Assembly: GCF_900156255.1 (NCBI RefSeq)
Contig: NZ_FTMK01000007.1
Span: 1 to 64,000 of the forward strand
Origin: Paracoccus thiocyanatus
GTDB taxonomy: Bacteria > Pseudomonadota > Alphaproteobacteria > Rhodobacterales > Rhodobacteraceae
DNA length: 64,000 bases
Direction of reading: 5' to 3'
Made by a program: the position numbers and the translations under genes. Shown here piece by piece: positions 49,185 through 58,351 of the stretch. The notes under the pieces are model-generated. The model saw only the letters and a list, made by a program, of their open reading frames with translations, ran no database searches and was not told where the DNA came from. The first letter of the stretch is position 1. Each line of letters starts with the position of its first letter.

Positions 49185-49532
49185 ATGACAGATCTCGCCA
49201 TCCGACGCGCCTATGATCCGCCCGGCCCGCACGAGGGCCGCAGGGTGCTGGTCGACCGTATCTGGCCCCGCGGCATAAGCCGCGAGACCCTGGGGGCCGA
49301 TCTCTGGCTGAAGGAGATCGCGCCTTCGGACGAATTGCGGCACTGGTTCGACCATGACCCCGAGAGATGGGCCGAGTTCCGCCGCCGCTACCGCGCCGAG
49401 CTGGATGCCAATCCCGGCCCCCTGCGCGAGTTGCGCGCGCTGATGCGCAAGGGTCCGGTCACGCTGCTTTACGGTGCCAAGGACACAAGGCACAACAATG
49501 CCGTGGCCCTGCGGGACTATCTGGATCAGTAG
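49185..49532 (+). CDS. DUF488-family protein (YeaO-like)
   Basis: 115 residues, strong AGGAG upstream of ATG 49185. The family signature is clear: VLVDRIWPRGISRETLGADLWLKEIAPS near 21-48 and VTLLYGAKDTRHNNAVALRDYL at the end. No activity is established for the family. Its 3' end overlaps the convergent ggt by 7 nt. Confidence 0.9.
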   Translation: MTDLAIRRAYDPPGPHEGRRVLVDRIWPRGISRETLGADLWLKEIAPSDELRHWFDHDPERWAEFRRRYRAELDANPGPLRELRALMRKGPVTLLYGAKDTRHNNAVALRDYLDQ

Positions 49533-51262
49533 CCCAGCGTCGCCGCATCCGGCCGGCGCGGGTCCGAGGCGCCGTAAAGCGTCCCCGTCTGGGGGTCGCG
49601 CATGATCGACTGGGTCGAGCCCATGGCCTCCTTGACCGCGACGCTGTGGCCCTTGCCTTGCAGGATGCGGATGGTGTCCAGGCTGACGCCTTCTTCCACC
49701 CGCAGCTCGTCCGGCAGCCATTGGTGATGGACGCGCGGCGCGGTCGAGGCCTCGGCCACGTTCATGCCGTGGTCGATCATGTTCATGACCACCTGCAACA
49801 CCGTGGTGATGATCCGCGCGCCGCCGGGCGAGCCGGTGACCAGCCAGACCTTGCCGTCCTTGAGCACCATGGTCGGCGTCATCGAGGACAGCGGCCGCTT
49901 GCCCGGCTCGACTGCATTGGCATCGCCGCCCACCAGGCCAAAGGCGTTGGGCACGCCCGGCTTGGCCGAGAAATCGTCCATTTCGTTGTTCATCAGCACG
50001 CCGGTGCCTTCGGCCACCAGGCCAGAACCATAGCTAAGATTGATGGTATAGGTGTTCGAGACCGCGTTGCCGTCCTTGTCCACCACCGAGAAATGCGTGG
50101 TCTGGTCGGATTCGTAGGGCGCAAGATCGGCCGGCTTGATCAGGACCGAAGGCGTGGCGAAATCGGCGCTGATCCTTTGGCGCATCTCGACGGCGTAATC
50201 CTTGCTGGTCAGGGCCGCGACCGGCACATCCACGAAATCCGGGTCGCCCAGGTATTCCGAGCGGTCGGCATAGGCCAGCTTCATCGCCTCGGCCATCAGG
50301 TGGATGGTCTCGCCGGCATTCTGCCCCAGCGCGCCGATCGGATAGCCCTCGAGCGCATTCAGGATCTGGATCAGATGCACGCCGCCGGACGAGGGCGGCG
50401 GCATCGACACCACCTCGTGGCCGCGATAGCTGCCGCGCACCGGCTCGCGTTCGACGGGCTGATAGGCGGCCATGTCCTCGACGGTGATCAGCCCGCCGGC
50501 CTCTTGCACCGCCTTGGCAATGGCCTGGGCCACCTCGCCCTTGTAAAACCCGTCCGGCCCCTCGGCGGCGATCTTCTTCAGCGTTGCTGCCAGGTCGGCC
50601 TGCACCAGCCGGTCGCCGGGGCGATAGGCCGCGCCGCCGTCCTGGAAGAAGATCTTCGCGCTGGACGGGAATTTCTCCAGATGCTCGCGCTCGGCCTCGA
50701 TGCTGTCGGCAAGCTCGGGGGTGACGGCGATGCCCTCCTCGGCCAGCCGGATCGCCGGGGCGATCACCTCGGCCCAGTCCATGCTGCCATATTTGTCCAA
50801 GGCCAGCTTCATTCCCGCCACGGTGCCCGGCACGCCCGAGGCGGCGCCGCTGTAAAGCGACTTCTCGCTGTCGGCCTCGCCCGCCGCGTCCAGGAACATG
50901 TCGCGCGAGGCGCCCTGCGGCGCCATCTCGCGATAGTCGATGGCATGGGTCTGCCCGGTTTCGGCGTCATGGACCAGCATGAAGCCGCCGCCGCCGATAT
51001 TGCCGGCCCGCGGCAGGGTGACGGCCAGCGCGAATGCGACCGCCACGCCGGCGTCGACCGCATTGCCGCCCTGGGCCAGGATGTCCCGGCCGATTTCGGC
51101 CGCCAGGCGTTCTTGCGCCGAAACCATGCCGCTTTCCGCCCAGACCGGATGGATGCGGTCCATCGGGTCGAATATCGCGGCGTCCTGGGCCGTGGCCGGC
51201 CCCCCGGTCCAGCCCAGCGCCAATCCCGCAGCACAACCCATTGCGACGATTCGATCCTTCAT
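49526..51262 (-). CDS. ggt: Gamma-glutamyltransferase
   Basis: Periplasmic N-terminal nucleophile hydrolase that cleaves gamma-glutamyl bonds such as in glutathione. 578 residues with a signal peptide ending GPATAQDA. The autoprocessing site is the threonine in QTTHFSVVDKDGNAVS near 386, where the precursor splits into large and small subunits. The glycine-rich SSMTPTMVLKDGKVWLVTGSPGGARI is intact. A monocistronic leftward gene. Confidence 0.94.
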   Translation of the reverse strand: MKDRIVAMGCAAGLALGWTGGPATAQDAAIFDPMDRIHPVWAESGMVSAQERLAAEIGRDILAQGGNAVDAGVAVAFALAVTLPRAGNIGGGGFMLVHDAETGQTHAIDYREMAPQGASRDMFLDAAGEADSEKSLYSGAASGVPGTVAGMKLALDKYGSMDWAEVIAPAIRLAEEGIAVTPELADSIEAEREHLEKFPSSAKIFFQDGGAAYRPGDRLVQADLAATLKKIAAEGPDGFYKGEVAQAIAKAVQEAGGLITVEDMAAYQPVEREPVRGSYRGHEVVSMPPPSSGGVHLIQILNALEGYPIGALGQNAGETIHLMAEAMKLAYADRSEYLGDPDFVDVPVAALTSKDYAVEMRQRISADFATPSVLIKPADLAPYESDQTTHFSVVDKDGNAVSNTYTINLSYGSGLVAEGTGVLMNNEMDDFSAKPGVPNAFGLVGGDANAVEPGKRPLSSMTPTMVLKDGKVWLVTGSPGGARIITTVLQVVMNMIDHGMNVAEASTAPRVHHQWLPDELRVEEGVSLDTIRILQGKGHSVAVKEAMGSTQSIMRDPQTGTLYGASDPRRPDAATLGY

Positions 51263-51363
51263 CTCGGCCTCCGCTTACCGTTGCGGGACCGAGCCTAGCA
51301 GCAGAACGGCCCGGATCAACATGCGAAAGCCGCGATGCTGCGCCGGCGTCCCGGCCGCGTCAT

Positions 51364-51441
51364 GAGTATTTGTGAAACGGTGAAACGCCATGCAGCGCCC
51401 GACGTCCGGCGCAACCGCTTGTTTCACCGTTTTCCAAATAC
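51364..51441. repeat. Inverted GTATTTGTGAAACGG repeat downstream of topA
   Basis: One arm begins GAGTATTTGTGAAACGG (51364-51386); the other (51421-51441, GTTTCACCGTTTTCCAAATAC) is its imperfect reverse complement across 34 nt. The left arm recurs exactly over 23 nt at 58859-58881. It fills most of the 207-nt ggt-topA gap. Confidence 0.8.
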
Positions 51442-51469
51442 CCGGAATCCGGCGGCGAAGCCGGGCGCT

Positions 51470-54139
51470 TCACCCGGTCTTTTTCGCCTTGGCCGCAGCC
51501 GGCTTCTTCGCGGCGGCCTTCTTTGCGGCCGGCTTCTTTGCCGCCGCCTTCCTTGCCGGCTTCTTGCCCGATTTCGCGGCCTTCTCGGCGATCAGCTCCA
51601 GTGCCCGCTCCAGCGTGACCGCGCCGGGTTCCAGGTCGCGGGGCAGCGTCGCGTTCACCTTGGCCCATTTGACATAGGGCCCGTAGCGCCCGCTCATCAC
51701 CTGCACCGGCCCGCCTTCGGGATGCTCGCCCAGATCGGCCAGCGGCGCCGCCGCGGCCGCCCTGCCCCGCACCTGTTTCGAGGCCAGCACCTCGACCGCG
51801 CGGTTCATGCCGATGGTAAAGACCTCGTCCACATCGGGCAGGTTGGCGTATTTCGCGCCATGCTTCACATAGGGGCCGTAGCGGCCGATCCCGGCCTCGA
51901 CCGGCACGCCGTCCTCGGGATGCGGGCCGATCTCTCGCGGCAGGGCCAGAAGCGCCAGCGCCCGTTCCAGGTCGACCGAGGCCAGGTCCCAGCCCTTGGG
52001 CACCGAGGCCCGCGGCGGCTTCGGCTGTTCCTCGGTCGCCTCGCCGCGTTGGACATAGGGGCCGAAGCGGCCGTTCTTCAGGCTGATCTCGTCGCCATTG
52101 TCCAGGCCCAGGACGGTATCGCCCACCACCTCGGCATCGGGCGAACTGATCGGCCGGGTAAAGCGGCATTCGGGATAGTTGGTGCAGCCGATGAAGGCCC
52201 CGCCCGAGCGCGCGGTTTTCAGGTGCAGCCGCCCCTTGTGGCACAGCGGGCATTCGCGCGGGTCCGATCCGTCTGGCCGAGGCGGATAAAGCTGCGGCGC
52301 AAGCGCTTCGTCGATGGCATCCAGCACCTCGCTGATGCGCAGCTCGCTGGTGCCTTCCAGCGCGGCGCTGAAGTCCCGCCAGAACCGGCGCAGCACCTCG
52401 CGATAGGCGCGCTCGCCCGAAGAAATGTCGTCGAGTTCCCCCTCTAGGTCGGCAGTGAAATCGTAGCTGACATAGCGCGGAAAATATTTCAGCAGAAAGA
52501 TCGTGACCAGCCGGCCCTTGTCCTCGGGGATCAGGCGGTTCTGTTCCTTGCGGACATAATCGCGATCCTGGATCGTGCCGATGATCGAGGCGTAGGTCGA
52601 AGGCCGGCCGATCCCCAGCTCTTCCATGCGCTTGACCAGCGTCGCCTCGGTATAGCGCGGCGGCGGCTGGGTGAAATGCCGCCGCGCGGCGATGGCGGCG
52701 GCCTCGTCGGCGACCAGGCCCGGCGCCGACAATTGCCCCGAAGCCGCGCTTTCGATCAGCGCATCCCCGGTGCCCAGGGCCTTTTCATATTCCGCGGCAA
52801 AGGCGCCGCCGACCTTGCGCGCCGCCTCGCCCTGCTCGATCTGGGGCAGGCGGCGGCCGTCCTCGTCCTCCTCGTCGTCGCGACCTTGGTCATAGACCCG
52901 CAGGAAGCCGTCAAAAAGCATGACCTGGCCGGTTGCGCGCAGCCCGACCTGGCCGTCGGCCGAACCGATCTCGACCGTGCTGCGTTCCATGCGCGCCGAT
53001 TCCATCTGGCTGGCCAGGGTGCGCTTCCAGATCAGGTCGTAAAGCGCCTTCTGGTCCTTGTCGGCGACCGGCAGCTTGTCGGGCGACAGCCACATGTCGG
53101 TCGGCCGGATGCATTCATGCGCTTCCTGCGCGTTCTTGGCCTTGTTCTTGTACATGCGCGGGCTTTTGGGCAGGTATTCCGCCCCGAAGCGCGCCTTGAT
53201 CGAATCGCGCGCGGCCATCACCGCCTCGGGCGCCATGTCGATGCCGTCGGTCCGCATATAGGTGATATGGCCCGCCTCATAAAGCCGCTGCGCCGCCGAC
53301 ATGCAGGCCCGCGCGCCCAGGCCCAGCTTGCGGCTGGCCTCCTGTTGCAGGGTCGAGGTCATGAAGGGCGGCCAGGGATTGCGGCTTGCCGGCTTCGACG
53401 CGACACTGGCCACCGACAGGTCGCGCGAGGCGATGGCGGCCACGGCCAGCTTGGCCTGCTCCTCGGTCGCAAGGTCGAAGCGGTCCAGCTTCTTGCCGCC
53501 GAAGACGGTCATCGCCGCGTCGTATTCGTCGCCGCGCGGCGTCGCCAGCCGGGCATGGACCGACCAGTATTCGCGGGCCTTGAACGCCTCGATCTCCATC
53601 TCGCGATCGACGATGATGCGCAGGGCGACCGATTGCACCCGGCCCGCCGACTTGGCGCCCGGCAGCTTGCGCCACAGGACCGGCGACAGGTTGAAGCCGA
53701 CCAGGTAGTCCAGCGCCCGCCGCGCCAGATAGGCATCGACCAGCGGCTGGTCGATCCGGCGCGGATTGGCCATCGCCTCGGTCACGGCGGATTTGGTGAT
53801 GGCGTTGAAGGTGACGCGGCTGACCTCGGCGCCCTTCTTCAGGGCCGGCGCCAGGGTTTCCAGCAGGTGCCAGGAAATCGCCTCGCCCTCGCGGTCGGGG
53901 TCGGTGGCCAGGATCAGGTTCGGATCCGAGGCCAGCGCATCGCGGATCGCCTTGACATGCTTTTTCGATTCCGCCGCGACTTCCCATTTCATGGTGAAAT
54001 CCGTCTCGGGATCGACGCTGCCATCCTTGGGCGGCAGGTCGCGCACATGCCCGAACGAGGCCAGAACCGTATAGTCGTCGCCCAGGTATTTGTTGATCGT
54101 TTTGGCCTTGGCCGGAGATTCAACGACGACGACGGGCAT
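51470..54139 (-). CDS. topA: DNA topoisomerase I
   Basis: Type IA enzyme that relaxes negative supercoils. 889 residues. N-terminal TOPRIM domain with VVESPAKAKTINKYLG and the acidic ATDPDREGEAISWHL; the catalytic tyrosine region is ITYMRTDGIDMAPEAV near 316. C-terminal half: one four-cysteine zinc finger (CPLCHKGRLHLKTARSGGAFIGCTNYPEC, near 625-655 by its outer cysteines), then TopA C-terminal repeats, ending in a Lys/Ala/Pro tail of about 30 residues that should bind DNA by charge. Confidence 0.96.
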   Translation of the reverse strand: MPVVVVESPAKAKTINKYLGDDYTVLASFGHVRDLPPKDGSVDPETDFTMKWEVAAESKKHVKAIRDALASDPNLILATDPDREGEAISWHLLETLAPALKKGAEVSRVTFNAITKSAVTEAMANPRRIDQPLVDAYLARRALDYLVGFNLSPVLWRKLPGAKSAGRVQSVALRIIVDREMEIEAFKAREYWSVHARLATPRGDEYDAAMTVFGGKKLDRFDLATEEQAKLAVAAIASRDLSVASVASKPASRNPWPPFMTSTLQQEASRKLGLGARACMSAAQRLYEAGHITYMRTDGIDMAPEAVMAARDSIKARFGAEYLPKSPRMYKNKAKNAQEAHECIRPTDMWLSPDKLPVADKDQKALYDLIWKRTLASQMESARMERSTVEIGSADGQVGLRATGQVMLFDGFLRVYDQGRDDEEDEDGRRLPQIEQGEAARKVGGAFAAEYEKALGTGDALIESAASGQLSAPGLVADEAAAIAARRHFTQPPPRYTEATLVKRMEELGIGRPSTYASIIGTIQDRDYVRKEQNRLIPEDKGRLVTIFLLKYFPRYVSYDFTADLEGELDDISSGERAYREVLRRFWRDFSAALEGTSELRISEVLDAIDEALAPQLYPPRPDGSDPRECPLCHKGRLHLKTARSGGAFIGCTNYPECRFTRPISSPDAEVVGDTVLGLDNGDEISLKNGRFGPYVQRGEATEEQPKPPRASVPKGWDLASVDLERALALLALPREIGPHPEDGVPVEAGIGRYGPYVKHGAKYANLPDVDEVFTIGMNRAVEVLASKQVRGRAAAAAPLADLGEHPEGGPVQVMSGRYGPYVKWAKVNATLPRDLEPGAVTLERALELIAEKAAKSGKKPARKAAAKKPAAKKAAAKKPAAAKAKKTG

Positions 54140-54204
54140 GAAAATTCCTTCGCTTGATTCGGCGCCGGAACATGGCCATCGCCCGGCGAACTGTCAACGC
54201 CGGG

Positions 54205-54254
54205 CTTCTTTCGTGTCCAAATATCCTGCGGGGGTCCGGGGGCGCAAAGCCCCC
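54205..54254 (-). repeat. Structured intergenic repeat, copy 8 (short form)
   Basis: Core TTTCGTGTCCAAATATCC, GCGGGGGTCC, then GGGGGC-GCAAA-GCCCCC, ending 8 nt from the fpr stop, between fpr and topA. Lacks stem 2, like copies 2 and 4. Confidence 0.85.
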
Positions 54255-54261
54255 GGTTTGG

Positions 54262-55098
54262 TCAGATTCCGTCGCCGACAAAGGCTTTTTCGACCACGAA
54301 TTCCTTGGGATCGCTATTGGCGCCCTCGCGCAGGCCGAACCCTTCCAGCACCGCCTTCACATCGGTGTTGAAGGCCAGGCTGCCGCAGATCATGGCGCGA
54401 TCATTCGCCGCATCCATGGCCGGCAGGTTCAGGTCCGCGAACACCTTGCCCGAAGCCAGGTTGTCGGTAATCCGGCCCATATGGGGCGATTCTTCCCGCG
54501 TCGTCGTCGGGTAATACCGCAGGCGGCCGGCGAATTCCTCGCCGTAAAGCTCGCCCAGCAGCGGGTCGTGCTTCAGGTTCTCGACCAGGTCGCGGCCGTA
54601 AGCCAGCTCGTCGGCGGTGCGGCAGGTATGCATCATCACCACCTGCTCGTAGCGCTCATAGGTTTCGGGGTCGCGCATCAGCGACGCAAAGGGGGCGATG
54701 CCGGTGCCGGTGGCCAGGAACCACAGCCGCTTGCCGGGCAAAAGCGCGTCCAGCACCAGCGTGCCCACGGGCTTGGGCCGCAGGATGATCTGGTCGCCCG
54801 GCTGGATGTTCTGCAAGCGCGAGGTCAGCGGCCCGTCCGGCACCTTGATCGAATAGAATTCCAGCTCCTCGTCCCAATTGGGCGAGGCGATGGAATAGGC
54901 GCGCAGGATCGGCTTGCCGTTGTCGTCCGGCAGGCCGATCATCACGAATTCGCCCGAACGGAAGCGTAGGCTGGCCGGCCGCGTCACCCGGAACGAGAAC
55001 AGCCGGTCGGTCCAGTGCCGGACCGCGGTCACGGTCTGGGCGTCGGGCAGCGTCTTGGCGGGTTTGGCGGCGAGGTCCACGGAAAGATCCAGTGTCAT
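54262..55098 (-). CDS. fpr: Ferredoxin-NADP+ reductase
   Basis: FAD enzyme moving electrons between NADPH and ferredoxin or flavodoxin. 278 residues. FAD motif RAYSIASPNWDEELEFYSIKV near 82, NADP motif LWFLATGTGIAPFASLM near 140, and a C-terminal FVVEKAFV tail ending in GDGI as in bacterial class I FPR. It lies 55 nt downstream of the DUF934 gene on the same strand and may be cotranscribed with cysI, to which it could supply electrons through ferredoxin. An oxidative-stress role is also typical of this class. Confidence 0.93.
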   Translation of the reverse strand: MTLDLSVDLAAKPAKTLPDAQTVTAVRHWTDRLFSFRVTRPASLRFRSGEFVMIGLPDDNGKPILRAYSIASPNWDEELEFYSIKVPDGPLTSRLQNIQPGDQIILRPKPVGTLVLDALLPGKRLWFLATGTGIAPFASLMRDPETYERYEQVVMMHTCRTADELAYGRDLVENLKHDPLLGELYGEEFAGRLRYYPTTTREESPHMGRITDNLASGKVFADLNLPAMDAANDRAMICGSLAFNTDVKAVLEGFGLREGANSDPKEFVVEKAFVGDGI

Positions 55099-55153
55099 GG
55101 TCGGGATTCCCGGTCTATCTAATGCATGGGAGGGCGGGGCGAAACCCCAGGTT

Positions 55154-55525
55154 TCAGCCGGCGAGCCGCGACCGATGGTCCCAGTCGCGCCAATCGGCAC
55201 GATAGAGCCATTGTTCCTGCGGCTGGCGCTCGGCCAGCGCTGCGGGGATCTGCACCTCGTCGAAGCCGACGCGGCGGGCCATGGCATATTGGTCCGAGAT
55301 CAGCTTGCCCACGGCGCGCAGCCGGCCCTTGTAGCCCTTTTGGCGCAGCAGCCGGGCCAGTGAAAAGCCGCGCCCGTCGGTCATGGCCGGGAAGTCGATG
55401 GCGATCAGGTCATGCTCCAGCCAGGCCCCAAGGCCGGCCGGATCGGTGTCGGCCGTCAGCGTGACCGGCTCGGCCCCGTCATGGGAGTGGAAGCCGTCGT
55501 CGCGGACCAGAAAGAAATCGCTCAT
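55154..55525 (-). CDS. DUF934 protein of the sulfite-reduction cluster
   Basis: 123 residues, soluble. The core LIAIDFPAMTDGRGFSLARLLRQKG and RAVGKLISDQYAMARRVGFDEV is characteristic. The family is found next to cysI/cysH and is thought to assist sulfite reduction; its activity is unknown. ATGA overlap with cysH. Confidence 0.9.
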   Translation of the reverse strand: MSDFFLVRDDGFHSHDGAEPVTLTADTDPAGLGAWLEHDLIAIDFPAMTDGRGFSLARLLRQKGYKGRLRAVGKLISDQYAMARRVGFDEVQIPAALAERQPQEQWLYRADWRDWDHRSRLAG

Positions 55526-56253
55526 GTGTTCGCTCCTGCGCGGACCATCTTGCCGCCGATGAAATGGATGCCGCATTCGGTCTTGCCGCTGCCGCGCCAG
55601 CGGCCGGCGCGCGGATCCTCGCCCGGCTTGATGGGCGAGGTGCAGGGGGCGCAGCCGATCGAGGCATAGCCCCTGGCGACCAGCGGATGGCGCGGCAGGT
55701 TGTTCTCGGCCATGTAGTCCTGGACGTCTTGCGGACGCCAATGGGCCAGCGGGTTGATGCGCAGCCGCGACGGCGGCTCGGATTCGAAGAAATCCAGCCG
55801 CTGGCGCTCGCCACCCTGGAAGCGCTTGCGGCCGGTGATCCAGGCATCGAACCTTGCCAGTTCGCGTTCCAGCGGCACGGTCTTGCGCAGATCACAGCAG
55901 GCATCGGCATTGAACTGGTGCAGCGTGCCGTCCGGGTCGTTCAGCGCCACCTCGCGCTCGGTGGCGCGGATCAGCCGCACATCGGTCAGCTTCAGCCTTT
56001 CCGTCACCTCAAGCTGATAGTCCAGCGTTTCGGGGAACAGCATCATCGTGTCGATGAACAGCACCGGCGTCCCCGGCGCCACCACCGAGACCATGTGCAA
56101 AAGCACCACCGATTCCGCCCCGAAGCTGGAAACCAGCGTGGTCGCGCCCAGGTCGGGATCGCGCAGCGCATGCCGCAGCACCTCGGTCGCCGCGTGGTGG
56201 CGATAGCGGTCGTTCAGCCGCGCCGCGCGCGCGTCCAGCGTCTGGTCAAGCAT
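55522..56253 (-). CDS. cysH: Adenylyl-sulfate (APS-type) reductase
   Basis: Reduces activated sulfate to sulfite. 243 residues. The cysteine pairs that bind a [4Fe-4S] cluster in APS-type enzymes are both present: CC in DACCDLRK near 118 and CxxC in GCAPCTSP near 201. The catalytic cysteine is in KTECGIHF near the C-terminus. PP-loop region STLVSSFGAESVVLLHM. It overlaps cysI by 8 nt. The iron-sulfur motifs favour APS over PAPS as substrate. Confidence 0.94.
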   Translation of the reverse strand: MLDQTLDARAARLNDRYRHHAATEVLRHALRDPDLGATTLVSSFGAESVVLLHMVSVVAPGTPVLFIDTMMLFPETLDYQLEVTERLKLTDVRLIRATEREVALNDPDGTLHQFNADACCDLRKTVPLERELARFDAWITGRKRFQGGERQRLDFFESEPPSRLRINPLAHWRPQDVQDYMAENNLPRHPLVARGYASIGCAPCTSPIKPGEDPRAGRWRGSGKTECGIHFIGGKMVRAGANT

Positions 56254-57910
56254 CGGCCGGATACAGCGCCGCCTTGAACGGAGCTACCCCCAGACGGCGA
56301 TAGGCGTCAAGGAACCGCTCGTCGGGCGATTCCCGCAGTTCCAGATAGGCATCGACCAGCCGGTCGATGGCGGGCACCACCTGGTCCGCCGGGAAGCCCG
56401 CGCCGGCGCGCTGGCCCAGGGTCGGGGTCTCATAGCCGTCGCCGCCCAGGGTGATCTGGTAGTTCTCGACCCCTGCCCGGTCCAGGCCCAGGATGCCGAT
56501 ATGGCCCAGGTGGTGATGGCCGCAGGCGTTGATGCAGCCCGAGATGCGGATCTTCATCTCGCCGATCTCGTCCTCCAGCCCGCGGGCGCGGAAATGCGCG
56601 GCGATGTCCTGCGCGATCGGGATCGAGCGCGCGGTCGCCAGGGTGCAATAGTCCATGCCAGGGCAAGAGATGATGTCGGTGATCTTGCCGAAATTCGCCG
56701 TGGCCAGCCCGACCGCGCGCAGCGCCTCGTAAAGCTCGGGCAGGTCGGCCTTGCGCACATGCGGCAGGACGAGGTTCTGGTCGTGGTTCACCCGGATGTC
56801 GCCATGGGCCAGCCGCTCGGCCAGGTCGGCCACCAGCCGCATCTGTTCGGCGCTCATGTCGCCCGGCGTGGCACCCGGCGCCTTCAGCGTGACGATGACG
56901 CTGGCATAGCCCGGAATGCGGTGCGGGTGCAGGTTGGTATCGGTCCAGGAGCGGAAGGCGCCGTTCGCCGCCCGTGCCGCCTCATAGCCCTGAACCGGCG
57001 CGTCGCGAAATTCGGGCGGCGCGAACCGGGCGCGCAGGTCGCGCAAGATCTCCTGGTCCAGCCCCGAGAACTGCTGGCGGCGCTGCGCGAACTCTGCCTC
57101 GACATCGGCGCGGAACACGTCAAGGCCGCGTTCGGCCACGGTGATCTTGATCCGCGCCTTCCACTTGTTGTCGCGCCGGCCGGTCAGGTTATAGACCGAC
57201 AGGATCGCCTCCAGATAGGGCAGCAGGTCCGCCTGCGGCAGGAAATCGCGGATCACCTGGCCCAGATAGGGCGTGCGGCCCAAGCCCCCGCCGACCCAGA
57301 CCTGAAAGCCGCGCTGGCCGTCCCGCTCGACGATGCGCAGCCCGATGTCATAGGCCGAAACCGCCGAGCGGTCCTGCTTGCCGGCCGAGACCGAGATCTT
57401 GAACTTGCGCGGCAGGAACTGGAATTCGGCATGGTCGGTGGACCAGATGCGGATCAGTTCGGCCCAGGGGCGCGGATCCTCCAGCTCGTCATCGGCGGCG
57501 CCGGCGAAGGCATCGGCATTGACGTTGCGGATGGTATTGCCCGAGGTCTGGATCGAGTGGATGCCGACCGAGTTCAGCGCCTCCATCGAATCGGGGATAT
57601 CGACCAGCTTGTGCCAGTGGAACTGGATATTGGTGCGGGTGGTGAAATGGCCATAGCCGCGGTCCCAGCGCTCGGCCACGTGGCCCAGCATGCGCAACTG
57701 GTCCGGGGTCAGCGCGCCATAGGGGATCGCCACCCGATACATATAGGAATGCAGTTGCAGATAGACGCCGTTCTTCAGCCGCAGCGGGCGGAATTCCTCT
57801 TCGGTCAGGCTGCCGTCCAGGCGGCGCTGGACCTGCTGGCGGAACTGCTGGGTGCGGTGGCGCAGGTATTCGCGATGCTGGTCGTTATGCTGGGGGCGCG
57901 CGTCAAACAT
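56246..57910 (-). CDS. cysI: Sulfite reductase hemoprotein (ferredoxin-type)
   Basis: Six-electron reduction of sulfite to sulfide. 554 residues, two nitrite/sulfite reductase repeats. The siroheme/[4Fe-4S] cysteines are in SCPGMDYCTLA (C-x5-C) and ISGCINACGHHH (C-x3-C). Siroheme-binding GHFTTRTNIQFHW lies in the N-terminal half. No flavoprotein CysJ gene is present in the window. Coupled by an 8-nt overlap to DUF2849 upstream. An assimilatory nitrite reductase is the alternative, but the cysH/DUF934/DUF2849 context favours sulfite. Confidence 0.93.
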   Translation of the reverse strand: MFDARPQHNDQHREYLRHRTQQFRQQVQRRLDGSLTEEEFRPLRLKNGVYLQLHSYMYRVAIPYGALTPDQLRMLGHVAERWDRGYGHFTTRTNIQFHWHKLVDIPDSMEALNSVGIHSIQTSGNTIRNVNADAFAGAADDELEDPRPWAELIRIWSTDHAEFQFLPRKFKISVSAGKQDRSAVSAYDIGLRIVERDGQRGFQVWVGGGLGRTPYLGQVIRDFLPQADLLPYLEAILSVYNLTGRRDNKWKARIKITVAERGLDVFRADVEAEFAQRRQQFSGLDQEILRDLRARFAPPEFRDAPVQGYEAARAANGAFRSWTDTNLHPHRIPGYASVIVTLKAPGATPGDMSAEQMRLVADLAERLAHGDIRVNHDQNLVLPHVRKADLPELYEALRAVGLATANFGKITDIISCPGMDYCTLATARSIPIAQDIAAHFRARGLEDEIGEMKIRISGCINACGHHHLGHIGILGLDRAGVENYQITLGGDGYETPTLGQRAGAGFPADQVVPAIDRLVDAYLELRESPDERFLDAYRRLGVAPFKAALYPADA

Positions 57911-58229
57911 GGCTGGCCTCGGCTTCGGCTTGCTGGAAATGCTTGTGGGTCGGGCCGCTGCGCCGGAACGCCTCGCGGAAATGCGCCGGCTCGGGGCGGC
58001 CGTCGGCGCCACGCTTCGCTTCGACCAGATAGGGGCCGACCACCAGATCGGCCTGAGAGACCGCGTCGAGCAGCGCCAGTTCGGCGATGGCCTCGTCCTC
58101 GAACAGCTCGGCCGCGCGCGGGTCCGCGGTCCACCGGCCGTCGCGCATCCACACGCAATGGCCCATGCGCAGGTCATTCGCGGTGATGACGCCGGGGGTC
58201 GCGGGGGATGGGGTGAAGCCCTTGGACAT
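57903..58229 (-). CDS. DUF2849 protein of the sulfite-reduction cluster
   Basis: 108 residues, soluble. ITANDLRMGHCVWMRDGRWTADPRAAELFEDEAIAELALLD is typical of DUF2849, a small family found before cysI in alphaproteobacteria. Its function is unknown. In many relatives a siroheme synthase (cysG) gene precedes it; here a divergent regulator takes that place. Confidence 0.88.
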   Translation of the reverse strand: MSKGFTPSPATPGVITANDLRMGHCVWMRDGRWTADPRAAELFEDEAIAELALLDAVSQADLVVGPYLVEAKRGADGRPEPAHFREAFRRSGPTHKHFQQAEAEASHV

Positions 58230-58257
58230 GGCCTTTGCCTTTCTTTTCCTCTGTCGC

Positions 58258-58284
58258 CAATATAGAAAAAAATCCCGCATATTG
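58258..58284. promoter_or_regulatory. Candidate operator between the cys operon and its divergent regulator
   Basis: CAATAT (58258-58263) and ATATTG (58279-58284) form a perfect inverted repeat with centres 21 bp apart (two helical turns), within an AT-rich block. A TATATT on the minus strand overlaps the left arm and could be the cys operon -10. This suits a dimeric or higher-order Lrp-type regulator. Confidence 0.5.
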
Positions 58285-58351
58285 ACGAGTGGGGCGGAAA
58301 AATAAGAAACATCTCCGCAAGACAGCGGCGCAGCAAGGACCAGGTTTCACG

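Noticed and set aside
48432-49721. A 429-residue version of the unknown gene with a 240-residue N-terminal extension
   Set aside because: The extension runs through repeat copy 7, the DUF488 gene and the end of ggt. The 191-residue start at 49007 is far more likely.
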